Assembly (NCBI GenBank): GCA_020686985.1
Contig: JAJEPU010000007.1
Coordinates: forward strand, 35,167-99,166
DNA length: 64,000 nucleotides
From: Brotaphodocola catenula
Lineage (GTDB): Bacteria > Bacillota > Clostridia > Lachnospirales > Lachnospiraceae
Direction of reading: 5' to 3'
The translations under genes and the position numbers were made by a program. Below, piece after piece: positions 1 to 8,412 of the stretch; positions within the stretch are counted from its first letter, which is position 1, and every line of letters starts with the position of its first letter. The notes beneath the pieces were generated by a model, which worked only from the letters and a program-made list of their open reading frames with translations, was not told the DNA's origin and did no database searches.

Positions 1-59
1 TTTGGCGAATTGACGAAAGAGAAGGAAAAGAGGCAGACTTTTGTTTGTAAAATTTCTGA

Positions 60-88
60 TTGACAATCGCCTCAGAAACGTTTATGAT
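60..88 (+). promoter_or_regulatory. Strong sigma-A type promoter
   Basis: TTGACA at 60-65 and TATGAT at 83-88 are separated by exactly 17 bases, a near-consensus vegetative promoter. Transcription should start near 95. The next element is a terminator at 130-163, so the first product would be a transcript of about 70 nt unless read-through reaches the Lrp-type gene at 262. Confidence 0.65.
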
Positions 89-129
89 ACCTAATATAAA
101 AAAGTGATCGGAATTTAGAAAAGAGCGAA

Positions 130-163
130 GGCGTTCAAACCCAATGGTTTGGACGCCTTTTTT
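130..163 (+). terminator. Intrinsic terminator upstream of the Lrp gene
   Basis: A 12-bp stem (130-141 with 146-157, one G-T pair) with a four-base loop is followed by six T residues at 158-163. It lies between the promoter at 60-88 and the gene at 262, so it acts either as an attenuator or as the end of a small RNA. Confidence 0.8.
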
Positions 164-261
164 GGCTTTCATGGAAATTCAGATGCTTTTTCAGGGTGTT
201 TGAGAGTTATGATTCGTGATAGTTCTGGAAACACATACAGATAATAGGGAGGAAACGAGAA

Positions 262-702
262 ATGGATGACATTGACAGAAAGATTTTAAAACTGCTTCAG
301 GAGAATGCAAGAGTATCGTTGAAAACGATTGCAGAGAGTACATTTCTCTCTTCGCCGGCGGTTTCCGCCCGAATTGAGAAGTTGGAGAAGGACGGCGTGC
401 TTGCCGGTTATCATGCGCTGGTAGACCCGATGAAACTGGGTTACCACATCATTGCCTTCATCAACCTGGATGTGATGCCGGAGGACAAGCCGAAATTTTA
501 TGCATATGCGGAGAATATTCCGAATGTGCTCGAGTGCAACTGCGTGACCGGCGCCTACTCGATGTTGCTCAAGGTGGCGTTCCAGAGCACGATGGAGCTC
601 GATATCTTCATCGGTCAGCTTCAGAAATACGGAAAGACGAGCACGCAGATCGTGTTCTCAACGCATGTGGGACCGCGGGGCGTCGATGTCGAGGAGGCAT
701 AA
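262..702 (+). CDS. Lrp/AsnC-family transcriptional regulator
   Basis: This 146-residue protein has the usual length and layout of an Lrp/AsnC regulator: an N-terminal winged helix-turn-helix (about residues 2-50, beginning with the DxxDxKIL pattern typical of the family) and a C-terminal RAM/AsnC ligand-binding domain (about 65-140). Members sense amino acids and control amino-acid metabolism; the effector here cannot be read from sequence. The start is supported by AGGGAGG about ten bases upstream. A promoter-terminator pair lies just upstream and a 23-codon ORF starts at the base after its stop codon, suggesting coupled translation. Confidence 0.93.
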   Translation: MDDIDRKILKLLQENARVSLKTIAESTFLSSPAVSARIEKLEKDGVLAGYHALVDPMKLGYHIIAFINLDVMPEDKPKFYAYAENIPNVLECNCVTGAYSMLLKVAFQSTMELDIFIGQLQKYGKTSTQIVFSTHVGPRGVDVEEA

Positions 703-774
703 ATGACAGGAATTACTTTGCTTATATTTGTGGGATTTGGACTTTGCGTTGCAATGGAGTTTTCTAATATTTAA
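703..774 (+). CDS. Possible 23-residue hydrophobic peptide coupled to the Lrp gene
   Basis: An ATG immediately follows the stop codon of the Lrp-type gene and is preceded by GAGGAGG at 691-697, an ideal ribosome-binding site at about five bases spacing. The ORF encodes 23 residues that are almost entirely hydrophobic (residues 4-18), as for a single-pass membrane microprotein. No family is recognised. It could be a chance ORF; the strong Shine-Dalgarno sequence and precise abutment argue for translation. Confidence 0.4.
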   Translation: MTGITLLIFVGFGLCVAMEFSNI

Positions 775-854
775 AGTTTTTTTGAACTTTTTGAGGATGG
801 AAAATTGTCGTGTAAAATTTTATGAATTTTATGAGAGATAATTTATGAGAGAAA

Positions 855-908
855 ATCGGTTATCACAGGGAGATAGTTGCGTTATTGTGCTGTGATAACC
901 GGTTTTTC
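855..908 (+). terminator. Terminator between the converging Lrp and amidase genes
   Basis: A 13-bp stem (856-868 with 890-902, one G-T pair) with a loop of about 21 bases is followed by TTTTTCTT. It ends the Lrp transcript. The A-rich left flank could let it also serve the amidase gene on the opposite strand. Confidence 0.75.
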
Positions 909-923
909 TTGTATTCTTGTCTG

Positions 924-1703
924 CTAGGAGATGGCTTTTTCTTTTATGAGAACCGTCGGGTAGCCGGCGGAGCGGAGCGTCTTCTCCATCCACACGGCAT
1001 TGTCGAGATTTAAGTAAGCGCCGACGCGCACCTTGTACAGCCCATCCTCGGCGACGAGAAAGGCGGGATAGTCCTCGGCGATCAGTTGTTGGAGCTGTCG
1101 CTCGGCATTCGCACGGTTTCGATAGACGCCGACTTGAATCTGGTAGTATTCCGGTTCTTCGCTTTCCTGTTTCAGGGTGTTCAAGATCCCGTCTGCGATT
1201 GCCTGAGCCGTCCGATCAAAATTCTGGTCAAAGTACTGATTGTCAGCCTCGTTGTCGAGAAATCCAGCTTCGACTAAGATCGCAGGCATCTTGGTCTTTC
1301 GCAGAACAATGAGTCCCGGGCGCTCGGAGATTCCGAGGTTTCGATATCCGACATCCTTGAGCTGTTGGTTGATATTCTGAGCCATCAGTTCTGCCGGTCC
1401 ACCGTTTTGATAGATCAGACTCATGATTCCGGAGGCAGTTCCGGGCTCGTGCATCGCATTTCTGTGGATCGAGATGAAATAGTCTGCGCCCCAGCGGTTT
1501 GCAATCTCTGCCTTCTCCTGTGGAGTCTGGTAGATGTCGGTCACCCTTGTGTAGCCGACTGGAATTCCGTGATCGCTTAAAATTTGCCCGACAGCGAGTG
1601 CGAGTGCGAGGTTGTCGTCCTTTTCCTGACGATTCTCGTAGACGGCACCCGGGTCAGCACCTCCATGTCCGCTGTCGATGATAATTCTGTTTTGTTCTGT
1701 CAA
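924..1703 (-). CDS. N-acetylmuramoyl-L-alanine amidase (Amidase_3) with SPOR domain
   Basis: It cleaves the bond between N-acetylmuramic acid and L-alanine in peptidoglycan. Residues 5-175 form an Amidase_3 zinc domain: His13 in the DSGHGG motif, Glu27 and His80 (SIHRNA) are the zinc ligands and Glu145 (VEAGFLDN) the catalytic glutamate, all present. Residues about 185-255 resemble a SPOR domain, which binds glycan strands lacking stem peptides. No signal peptide or membrane anchor is visible, unusual for a wall hydrolase; CwlD/CwlC-like sporulation amidases can also lack classical signals, so action during mother-cell lysis or spore maturation is possible (inference). It stands alone on this strand. 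Confidence 0.9.
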   Translation of the reverse strand: MTEQNRIIIDSGHGGADPGAVYENRQEKDDNLALALAVGQILSDHGIPVGYTRVTDIYQTPQEKAEIANRWGADYFISIHRNAMHEPGTASGIMSLIYQNGGPAELMAQNINQQLKDVGYRNLGISERPGLIVLRKTKMPAILVEAGFLDNEADNQYFDQNFDRTAQAIADGILNTLKQESEEPEYYQIQVGVYRNRANAERQLQQLIAEDYPAFLVAEDGLYKVRVGAYLNLDNAVWMEKTLRSAGYPTVLIKEKAIS

Positions 1704-1842
1704 AGGAATCTCCTTTCCTGTCCATCCTGTTCGGATGCGAATTTCATCATATTTATCATACTTATCTTACGATATGTACAGGGGGATTGTTCTTGTTCCG
1801 GGGAGGAATTTTTTTCACGATTTTCTTTTTCTTTGTGTCCCC

Positions 1843-1884
1843 TATCCCTTAACTTTCCATTATCCCTTAACTTATCCCTTAATT
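1843..1884. repeat. Short degenerate tandem repeat upstream of the amidase
   Basis: TATCCCTTAACT occurs three times (1843, 1861, and 1873 with small changes). It lies in the spacer upstream of the minus-strand amidase, where it reads as purine-rich TAAGGGATA units, one of several spacers in the window built from such simple sequence. Confidence 0.6.
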
Positions 1885-1922
1885 TGATGCCTAAATCTAC
1901 GGACATGCATTCCAGTATTGCA

Positions 1923-2978
1923 TCACATCTCAGAAAATTCCGCAAACGATGGAAATGCCGTCCGCGCAACATCGAGATAACTTTGTGCGAGCGGGGAGAG
2001 CGTGCGTCCCTGACACCACGCAGAGATACAGCTGTATGACTCTGGCGGGTCAAAAGAGAAGAGGCGGTCCGACGAGAAGTGGGAGGCCTCTCTTGGAAGG
2101 ATCACATTTCCGTAACCGAGACGGATCAGATCAAGCAAGACATTTAAGCGCCCTCGCGTGATGATGCGCGGGGAGGTGATTCCGCTTTCCTGCAAAAGCC
2201 GGGTCTGAATTCGGGAGAGAAACGTGTTCTCAAGACTCATCATCATCGACTCGTCTGCGAAATTGCTCAGGCGAAATCCGTTCTTTAAGCTCTCGGCGAG
2301 ACCAGGTGAATCCGGGGTTGCATAGAAGACAAGCTCGGAGGTGAAGAGGCATTCCTGTGCAAAGTACGGGTTCTCGGAGGGGCTTCCCATAAAGAAGCCG
2401 AGATCCACCGTGCCGTCGCTGACGAGGCTTCTTACGCGGTCGCCACTGCAAACATTCAAGTGGAGCGTCGCGTCGGGGAATTGTTTCTGGATCTGCGGGT
2501 GGACATGTTCCTCGAGAAAGCGCGCAAAGAGGTTTTGAACGGCGATCGTCAGAGTCGTCTTTCGGTCGAGTTTGCTTGCCTGCAAGCGGTTTAAGACATC
2601 CTGCTCAATGTGGAGCATACTGCGGACGCCGTTGATAAAGACCTTTCCGGCGTTGGTGAGGATCAAACGGTTGTGCTTTCGATAAAAGATCGGTGTTCCG
2701 AGTGTATCCTCGACTCCTTTTAGGTAGCGGGAAAGAGCAGGCTGGGAGAGAAAAAGACTCTCCGCAGCATTGGAAAGTCCGCCCTGATCGACGATTGCGA
2801 CGATGTAGCGAAGCGTTTTCGTATCAAAATTGATGTCTTCTGGATTTACATTTGCGCTTGTAGTTGTATTTAATGGTTTGTTGTTGGTTTCATTCGTACT
2901 TCCATGCTCATTGAGATTCCCATTGACGTTTCTCTGCTCGGGGTTGATGGTGGTGATGGTTTCTTGTTCGATACTCAT
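1923..2978 (-). CDS. LysR-family transcriptional regulator with low-complexity N-terminal extension
   Basis: A LysR-type regulator: a winged helix-turn-helix at about residues 52-115 (SNAAESLFLSQPALSRYLK region) and a periplasmic-binding-protein-like effector domain (about 140-345). At 351 residues it is some 50 longer than usual because the first 50 residues are an Asn/Thr/Glu-rich, probably disordered stretch. Its ATG overlaps the stop of the preceding LysR gene as ATGA (2975-2978), so the two are translationally coupled. Effector and target are unknown; the neighbours give no clear pathway. An internal start nearer the DNA-binding domain is not excluded. Confidence 0.88.
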   Translation of the reverse strand: MSIEQETITTINPEQRNVNGNLNEHGSTNETNNKPLNTTTSANVNPEDINFDTKTLRYIVAIVDQGGLSNAAESLFLSQPALSRYLKGVEDTLGTPIFYRKHNRLILTNAGKVFINGVRSMLHIEQDVLNRLQASKLDRKTTLTIAVQNLFARFLEEHVHPQIQKQFPDATLHLNVCSGDRVRSLVSDGTVDLGFFMGSPSENPYFAQECLFTSELVFYATPDSPGLAESLKNGFRLSNFADESMMMSLENTFLSRIQTRLLQESGITSPRIITRGRLNVLLDLIRLGYGNVILPREASHFSSDRLFSFDPPESYSCISAWCQGRTLSPLAQSYLDVARTAFPSFAEFSEM

Positions 2979-3937
2979 TGCGGATGAACCTCCTTTAAAA
3001 AGGATTCGATCTCAGGATCCGGGATCAGTTCCTGGGATGGTGTTTTTAGGCGTTCTTCAATCAGAATGCCAAGAAGACAGCGCTCAACATCGGTCAGAAG
3101 CCGTCCGCGTTTGTAGCGCAGGTAGGAGATCTCAAAACAGGGCGGGTCTAGGCGGAAGTAGGCAAGTTCGGCGGTCGGCTTCACATAACGGCTTGAGATG
3201 AAGCCGACGCCCGCGCCTTTTCGGATCATTGCGTCCACAGTCATACCATTTCCGGACTCGAATGCGATTACCGGCGCAAAACCGGCAGACTGAAAGAGTT
3301 TTTCCGCGACGATTCGAATGTTATTTTTCTGGCTCGGAAGGATGAACGGGGTGTCGCGAAATGCCTGAATCGGGATCGAGACAAGCTGATCCGGATCAGC
3401 TAAATGGGCGAGAGGGTGGAACGAAGGCACGGCGAGAACCAGTTCCTCCCGGCAGACCGGCAGGTTGCAGACATCGGAGTAGTTCGCGTGCAGGTTGACT
3501 CCGAATGCAAAGTCGACGTGACTGCGATGGATCTCCTCCTCCTGATGAGAGGAGTAAATCTCACTCAGCGAGAGGTCCACAGTCGGAAACAGCGAGGAGA
3601 ATCGGCTGAAAACCCGACTGAAAAGTTCGGCTCCGCGGTAAGGCGTGGAGGCAATCCGGATCGGATCGGAGATTCCGTGAGTCAGACGGTTGATCGTCTG
3701 AAGTGTGCTGTTCTTGACGGTGAGGATGTTCTGGGCTGCATCGAGATAGAGTTTTCCCGCCGGAGTCGGGTACATGTGTTTCCGGTAGCGGACAAAAAGT
3801 TTGACGCCGAGGATCCGTTCCTGTTCTGCGAGAAATTTGCTCAGAGCTGCCTGCGAGATCCCGAGCTTTTCCGATGCGGCGGAGATTCCCTGGCAGGAGG
3901 CGATCGTGATCAGATAGTTGTATTGCTTTGTATTCAT
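2975..3937 (-). CDS. LysR-family transcriptional regulator
   Basis: A 320-residue LysR-type regulator of normal length. The helix-turn-helix occupies about residues 1-60 (ISAASEKLGISQAALSKFL core) and the effector-binding domain about 90-300. It is the first gene of a two-LysR operon and overlaps the second by four bases. Two different LysR proteins made in fixed ratio suggests they act on the same target or form a hetero-assembly, which is inference. A ribosome-binding site (AAGGAG on the minus strand) precedes the start. Confidence 0.92.
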   Translation of the reverse strand: MNTKQYNYLITIASCQGISAASEKLGISQAALSKFLAEQERILGVKLFVRYRKHMYPTPAGKLYLDAAQNILTVKNSTLQTINRLTHGISDPIRIASTPYRGAELFSRVFSRFSSLFPTVDLSLSEIYSSHQEEEIHRSHVDFAFGVNLHANYSDVCNLPVCREELVLAVPSFHPLAHLADPDQLVSIPIQAFRDTPFILPSQKNNIRIVAEKLFQSAGFAPVIAFESGNGMTVDAMIRKGAGVGFISSRYVKPTAELAYFRLDPPCFEISYLRYKRGRLLTDVERCLLGILIEERLKTPSQELIPDPEIESFLKEVHPQ

Positions 3938-3999
3938 AAATAAACTCCTTTCGGTTGTCGTAGGAGAAAACCCACTGCCCGTAGGCGTTGAAGGAGAAG

Positions 4000-4056
4000 A
4001 AAACAGCTATCCGGCTGGATTCCTTTGAGAGAATCTGACCGGGTAGCTGTTTTGCG
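4000..4056 (-). terminator. Terminator of the deacetylase-like gene
   Basis: Fifteen bases (4000-4014) pair with 4039-4053 with one G-T pair, and an inner GATTC/GAATC helix extends the structure. On the minus strand it is followed by TTTTCTTCT. It separates the deacetylase-like gene from the LysR pair. Confidence 0.8.
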
Positions 4057-4129
4057 TTCTTGTATCACATGTCAAGTTAAGGATTTTGTTTGGCTTGAAT
4101 GATATTTTCCTTCGGTCCGTGAACGGCTG

Positions 4130-5554
4130 TTACATCTCCGGAACCGGGGTCGGGCGGGCGGAATCAAAGACATTCTCTGCCTGGAAAAGATCGTCGAGCT
4201 TTCTCGTCGACGGATCTTCAGCGGTGATATCTTTCCACATCCGGTAACCGTCAAGGTTTCGTCTGCCCTGACGGAAATAGTCCTGACCGAACTGAACCCA
4301 GGCTTTTGTGGAGTCTACGGTGCAGAAATAGCGGAAACCGACGCTGTGCAGGTAGTTGAAACGCTCATTTTCGTTCGTGTACGGATGCCAGTCTCCGACA
4401 TCCGCGCCAAACGGGAAGAGGATGATGTCGGTCGGTCCGATCAGAGACTCGACCTCGTTTTCCCACTTGTCGGTGTCAGTCTTGAAACGCTCATAGTCAA
4501 CTGTTCCGAGATTCAAATGTCCCCAGCTGTGGGAGGCAAGCTCCCAGCCCTGATCGCGCAGGCACTGTGCAACCTTTGTGGCTTCCTCGCGGTCCTGCTC
4601 GTAAGTCGGAGAGGTCTCTGCATAGGAGGAAGAAGTGCGGTAGCCGAGGATGCCCTCATAGCCGGTGAAGGCGAGGACTGCGCGAGCACCCTTGTAGGAG
4701 AAGTCCGGATGTTCGCCGATAAAGTCCTCGAGAATCGGAACGAGATCGAACGATCCGGTCGTCGTGGAGCCGTCGTCCATCTTCATCTCACAGGTCGGCT
4801 TGCCGTCATCCCCGATGATAATCCGGCTTGCAAATCCATCCCCGTCCATGTAAGGATAGTAACACAGGTCATCCTGGGACATTACGAACGGAATCTTGCC
4901 TTCCGGAAGCATGATCGTGCCCGGTTTCATCACCGGATTTCCGTTCTCGTCTGTTGTCTCGTAGGCGAGATCGTGAAGACGGACAAGGACGTATCCCTCG
5001 TCGTACATCGTCTGAATGATCTTGTTGAACTCGTCGACCGTCGTCATTACCTGATTGTAACCGGCAGTCCGGCTGTCCCCGTCAAAGGCTTTGGCGGTGT
5101 CCCAGACCAAGGTGTGAAAGAAAACGTGAGTCACGGTGTTGACATCGACCTGTACGAGGGTTGATTTCGTGTTCTCATAACCGGCAATCGCCTCCTGCAC
5201 AGCAGGGTCGCCAGCGTAGGCGCTGTCTGAGAGAAGTGCGATTGCACCGTCGTAGTCATAGCCGGTCGCAAGCGCACTTGCCTGCTCAAGGAGGGACTCC
5301 TGTGTCGTCTCGACAGAGACAGCCTCATCGGTCTCATTTGTCGCGTCGGAGGAGGTAGCTTCATTCAAGTCTGCCCCGATAACGATGGAGTTTTCACCGT
5401 TTCCATTTCCATTATTTTTCATTTTTCCGGCAAAAAATATAGCACCTGCACAGCAGATGCCGACGAGTAATACACAGCCCCCGATAATTGGACCGCGTCT
5501 GTGTCGGTTTTTCCGTCTGCGATTGTCTGCCCGTATGTACTCAAAATGATCCAT
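4130..5554 (-). CDS. Membrane-anchored polysaccharide-deacetylase-like (NodB-fold) protein
   Basis: A 474-residue protein with a basic cytoplasmic tail, one membrane helix (about 22-43), an acidic Ser/Thr/Glu-rich linker (to about 95), a short helical repeat region and a C-terminal NodB-like domain (about 140-455). The HSWGH sequence near residue 350 matches the metal-binding HS/TxxxH motif of polysaccharide deacetylases. An aspartate pair (SQDDLCYY) may stand in for the usual catalytic TFDD. Such enzymes remove N-acetyl groups from peptidoglycan or surface glycans outside the membrane. Substrate is unknown and the non-canonical Asp motif leaves activity uncertain. It appears monocistronic with its own terminator. 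Confidence 0.75.
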   Translation of the reverse strand: MDHFEYIRADNRRRKNRHRRGPIIGGCVLLVGICCAGAIFFAGKMKNNGNGNGENSIVIGADLNEATSSDATNETDEAVSVETTQESLLEQASALATGYDYDGAIALLSDSAYAGDPAVQEAIAGYENTKSTLVQVDVNTVTHVFFHTLVWDTAKAFDGDSRTAGYNQVMTTVDEFNKIIQTMYDEGYVLVRLHDLAYETTDENGNPVMKPGTIMLPEGKIPFVMSQDDLCYYPYMDGDGFASRIIIGDDGKPTCEMKMDDGSTTTGSFDLVPILEDFIGEHPDFSYKGARAVLAFTGYEGILGYRTSSSYAETSPTYEQDREEATKVAQCLRDQGWELASHSWGHLNLGTVDYERFKTDTDKWENEVESLIGPTDIILFPFGADVGDWHPYTNENERFNYLHSVGFRYFCTVDSTKAWVQFGQDYFRQGRRNLDGYRMWKDITAEDPSTRKLDDLFQAENVFDSARPTPVPEM

Positions 5555-5885
5555 TCTGATCCCTCATTTCTTCCGAAACGATCCCCAAAGTCGTCCCGGG
5601 TATTTGATTTTTGTGCTTTCCAAACGGTTTCTTGATGGAGATCGACACATCTGTTTCTTACAGTTTGGAAGTACCTTTATCATATCATAATCCGGCAAAA
5701 AAGGCTATATGGGGAATTCTTACAATCCCATAAATAAATGCGAAAAAAGAGTGATTGTATAACGAATAAAATTCTTAATTTCACCACTTCTTGTCTTGAA
5801 ACTAAAAGATTACTGAAATCATAAGATGATCGCACGTTCCATAGACTGAAAACAAAGAGAGTAAGCGGATTGAGAGAAGGGTTGA
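5555..5885. other. Divergent intergenic region, no gene seen
   Basis: AT-rich spacer of 331 bases between the divergent deacetylase-like and D,D-carboxypeptidase genes. It should hold both promoters, but I find no convincing -35/-10 pair and no hairpin with a T-run. Open frames here are short and lack ribosome-binding sites. Confidence 0.4.
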
Positions 5886-7166
5886 ATGAGACAGGTTTGG
5901 CGGTTCCGTTTTCTGATTGTTTGGAGTCTGGTTCTGGTGTTGACGGGAAATGTGATTCTCTTTCCGGTGTCTGCGGGGCAGGGGGAAGAGAGCATCGCAA
6001 ACGTCTCAGCTCCAAGTGTGATTTTGATGGAGGCATCGAGTGGTCAGGTTATTTATGAGAAGGATGCGGATCAGAGGAGGAGTCCGGCGAGTGTGACGAA
6101 GGTGATGACACTGATTCTGATTTTTGATGCACTTGCATCCGGGAAAATTCGACTTGAGGATGAGGTTGTGACGAGTGCGCGGGCGAAAGCAATGGGAGGA
6201 TCTCAGGTCTTCTTAGAGGAGGGCGAGATTCAGACCGTGGAGACCCTGATCAAATGCATTGTCATTGCGTCGGGAAACGATGCATCGGTGGCGATGGCGG
6301 AGTACATTGCGGGAACAGAGGAGGAGTTTGTCAAGCGGATGAATGAGCGCGCCAAGGGGCTTGGCATGACGAATACGCATTTTGTGGACTGCTGTGGACT
6401 GACGGAAGATCCAGAGCATCTGACGACTGCGCGGGATATTGCGCTGATGTCGCGGGAACTGATCACGCGTTACCCTCAGATTCAGCAGTATTCAACGATC
6501 TGGATGGAAAATATTACCCATGTGACAAAACAGGGGACAAAGGAATTTGGTCTTGCAAACACGAACAAACTCTTGAAAATGGCAGTTGATTTCCGGGTGA
6601 CCGGCTTAAAGACAGGTTCTACCTCTCTGGCAAAATACTGTGTTGTCGCGACAGCAGAGAAGGATGGGGTCGAGCTGATCGCAGTGGTCATGGCAGCGCC
6701 TGATTATAAGACCCGTTTTGCAGATGCGCGGACGCTGTTAAACTATGGCTATGCAAACTGCAAGCTCTACCGGGATACAGAGATGCCGGAGCTTACGAGC
6801 CTTTCCGTGCGGGGCGGAAAAGAAGATGCGATTCCGCTGGTCTATGAAGGCGAATTTTCCTATCTTGGAATGGACGGGGAGGACTTCTCGGCGGTGGAGA
6901 AAAAACTTCAGATTCCGGAGGAGATCGAGGCACCGGTCGAGAAGGGAGAGCGAGTCGGAGTTTTGCGCTATGAGTTGAACGGAAAGGTGATGGGAGAAGT
7001 CGGAATTTTGACGGACGCAGGGATGGAGCGCGCCGGATACACAGACAGTCTCGGGCGTGTGATCCAAAAATTTATGCAGTTTTGTCGCACGAAACCCGAT
7101 CAATCGGAACAGACCGGACAAAGAGAGCAATCAAAGCAATCCGAACAAGTGGAATCAGCAGAATAA
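5886..7166 (+). CDS. dacF: D-alanyl-D-alanine carboxypeptidase (PBP5/DacF type)
   Basis: This removes the terminal D-alanine from peptidoglycan pentapeptides outside the membrane. Residues 1-30 are a signal peptide. The penicillin-binding fold shows all three motifs: Ser69-Val-Thr-Lys72 (nucleophile), Ser129-Gly-Asn131 and a KTG near residue 232, followed by a PBP5-type C-terminal domain. The last 25 residues are a Gln/Ser/Glu-rich low-complexity tail rather than an obvious amphipathic anchor. In Bacillus subtilis dacF precedes spoIIAA; here that operon is 50 kb away, so the dacF assignment rests on similarity only and a vegetative DacA-like role is equally possible. Confidence 0.88.
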   Translation: MRQVWRFRFLIVWSLVLVLTGNVILFPVSAGQGEESIANVSAPSVILMEASSGQVIYEKDADQRRSPASVTKVMTLILIFDALASGKIRLEDEVVTSARAKAMGGSQVFLEEGEIQTVETLIKCIVIASGNDASVAMAEYIAGTEEEFVKRMNERAKGLGMTNTHFVDCCGLTEDPEHLTTARDIALMSRELITRYPQIQQYSTIWMENITHVTKQGTKEFGLANTNKLLKMAVDFRVTGLKTGSTSLAKYCVVATAEKDGVELIAVVMAAPDYKTRFADARTLLNYGYANCKLYRDTEMPELTSLSVRGGKEDAIPLVYEGEFSYLGMDGEDFSAVEKKLQIPEEIEAPVEKGERVGVLRYELNGKVMGEVGILTDAGMERAGYTDSLGRVIQKFMQFCRTKPDQSEQTGQREQSKQSEQVESAE

Positions 7167-7387
7167 TCCGAAGAACTCGATCCGTCAGATCGGAACGTTT
7201 CTACTTATGTATAATGATATAAATGTAGGGGAACTCTATGGCAGCAGCGGTTCGTGGATATTGACTTTCAGGCAGGGGAATGTTACTATAAAAAGAGAAT
7301 TTTCGAGAAAGATAATGCGTCTGTCGGGGCGAAAGGGAGCGGAGTGAGATGCAGTAGGATAAGTGGAGGAAAGTTTGGAGAAAAACG

Positions 7388-8266
7388 GTGAAGTTTGAAG
7401 ATGAAGTCATGCATGCGAACATGCAGGAAGTGCAGATTTGCATGGAGTTCGGAAATATGTATTTTGATCGTGTCAGGCTGATTGATACGGAGAATTGCCG
7501 GCAAATTCGGATTGACAGAGAGGGAAAATCAGTAGATGATGGTCCCTGCCGTTATGGGATGGATGCAGAGTCATGCGAGCATGTGCAGAATTGTTATGCA
7601 AACAGGAAAACCTGTCGGTTTGAGTGGATTCACGACCGGATTTTCCGTGTGATGACGGTTTCGATTGTGATGCAGAGAGAAAATGGAGAAGACGGAAGAT
7701 TCTGCCTGGAGCTGTTGGAAGAGAAGACGGATTTCTCTGTATACAAGACACTGACGGATGGAATGAAGTTGGAGGAGATGGAAGCGGAAGCTGATCGGGC
7801 ATATTTTGATTCTATGACTGGTGTTTATAGTCGCAGAGTGTTCGATGAGCGCGTATTTGTGCCAGAATTTTTGAATGAGCGGATTACCTTCGTTGTTGCA
7901 GATCTGCGGAAATTTAAGCGCATCAACGATGAGCACGGTCATGAGGCGGGAGATCGCATCCTCCGGCGTGTTGCCGAGACAATAAAATCAAGTCTGAGAA
8001 AGACCGATTTGATTATTCGGATTGGTGGAGATGAGTTTTTGCTTGTCCTAAAGAATTGTCCGCATTACTGGGCGGAGAAGAAGACGCATGTCATCTCGGC
8101 AAAGTTAATGGCAAAGAGCAAGTTGGAAGACGGGCATGGAATTTTTGCAAGGGTTGATTTCGGAATTGCGGAAGATCACTGCTTTGACGGGACGGAGGAG
8201 AGCATTCACCGTCTGTTTAACGAAGCTGACCGGAACATGTATGAGATGAAACGCGGGATAAAATAG
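7388..8266 (+). CDS. GGDEF-domain diguanylate cyclase
   Basis: The C-terminal half (about residues 130-290) is a GGDEF domain that would make cyclic di-GMP from two GTP. The GGDEF signature is intact, the FKRINDEHGHEAGD substrate-binding stretch is present, and RKTD five residues before GGDEF matches the RxxD product-inhibition site. The N-terminal 125 residues are a Cys-containing sensory region I do not recognise; no membrane helix is evident. The predicted start is GTG; ATG codons at 7400 or 7409 are alternatives. It is the only intact cyclase in the window and could supply signal to the EAL-motor protein at 37159, which is inference. Confidence 0.88.
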   Translation: MKFEDEVMHANMQEVQICMEFGNMYFDRVRLIDTENCRQIRIDREGKSVDDGPCRYGMDAESCEHVQNCYANRKTCRFEWIHDRIFRVMTVSIVMQRENGEDGRFCLELLEEKTDFSVYKTLTDGMKLEEMEAEADRAYFDSMTGVYSRRVFDERVFVPEFLNERITFVVADLRKFKRINDEHGHEAGDRILRRVAETIKSSLRKTDLIIRIGGDEFLLVLKNCPHYWAEKKTHVISAKLMAKSKLEDGHGIFARVDFGIAEDHCFDGTEESIHRLFNEADRNMYEMKRGIK

Positions 8267-8412
8267 GCAATGAAGTAAGTGATAAATAAGTGATGAATGA
8301 AGCGATAAAAAGAATAAGGTGATAGAAAGAAGCAAATGAGTAAATAAGTAATAAAAATAGATAAGCAATAAAAATAAGTGACAGATCGGAGAGACGAAAG
8401 AGAAGGGAAGCG

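Noticed and set aside
1..63. Open frames running off the left edge (for example frame 1 to a TGA at 61-63)
   Set aside because: About 20 codons of charged residues with no recognisable family, and the promoter at 60-88 overlaps the end. Too little to call a partial gene.
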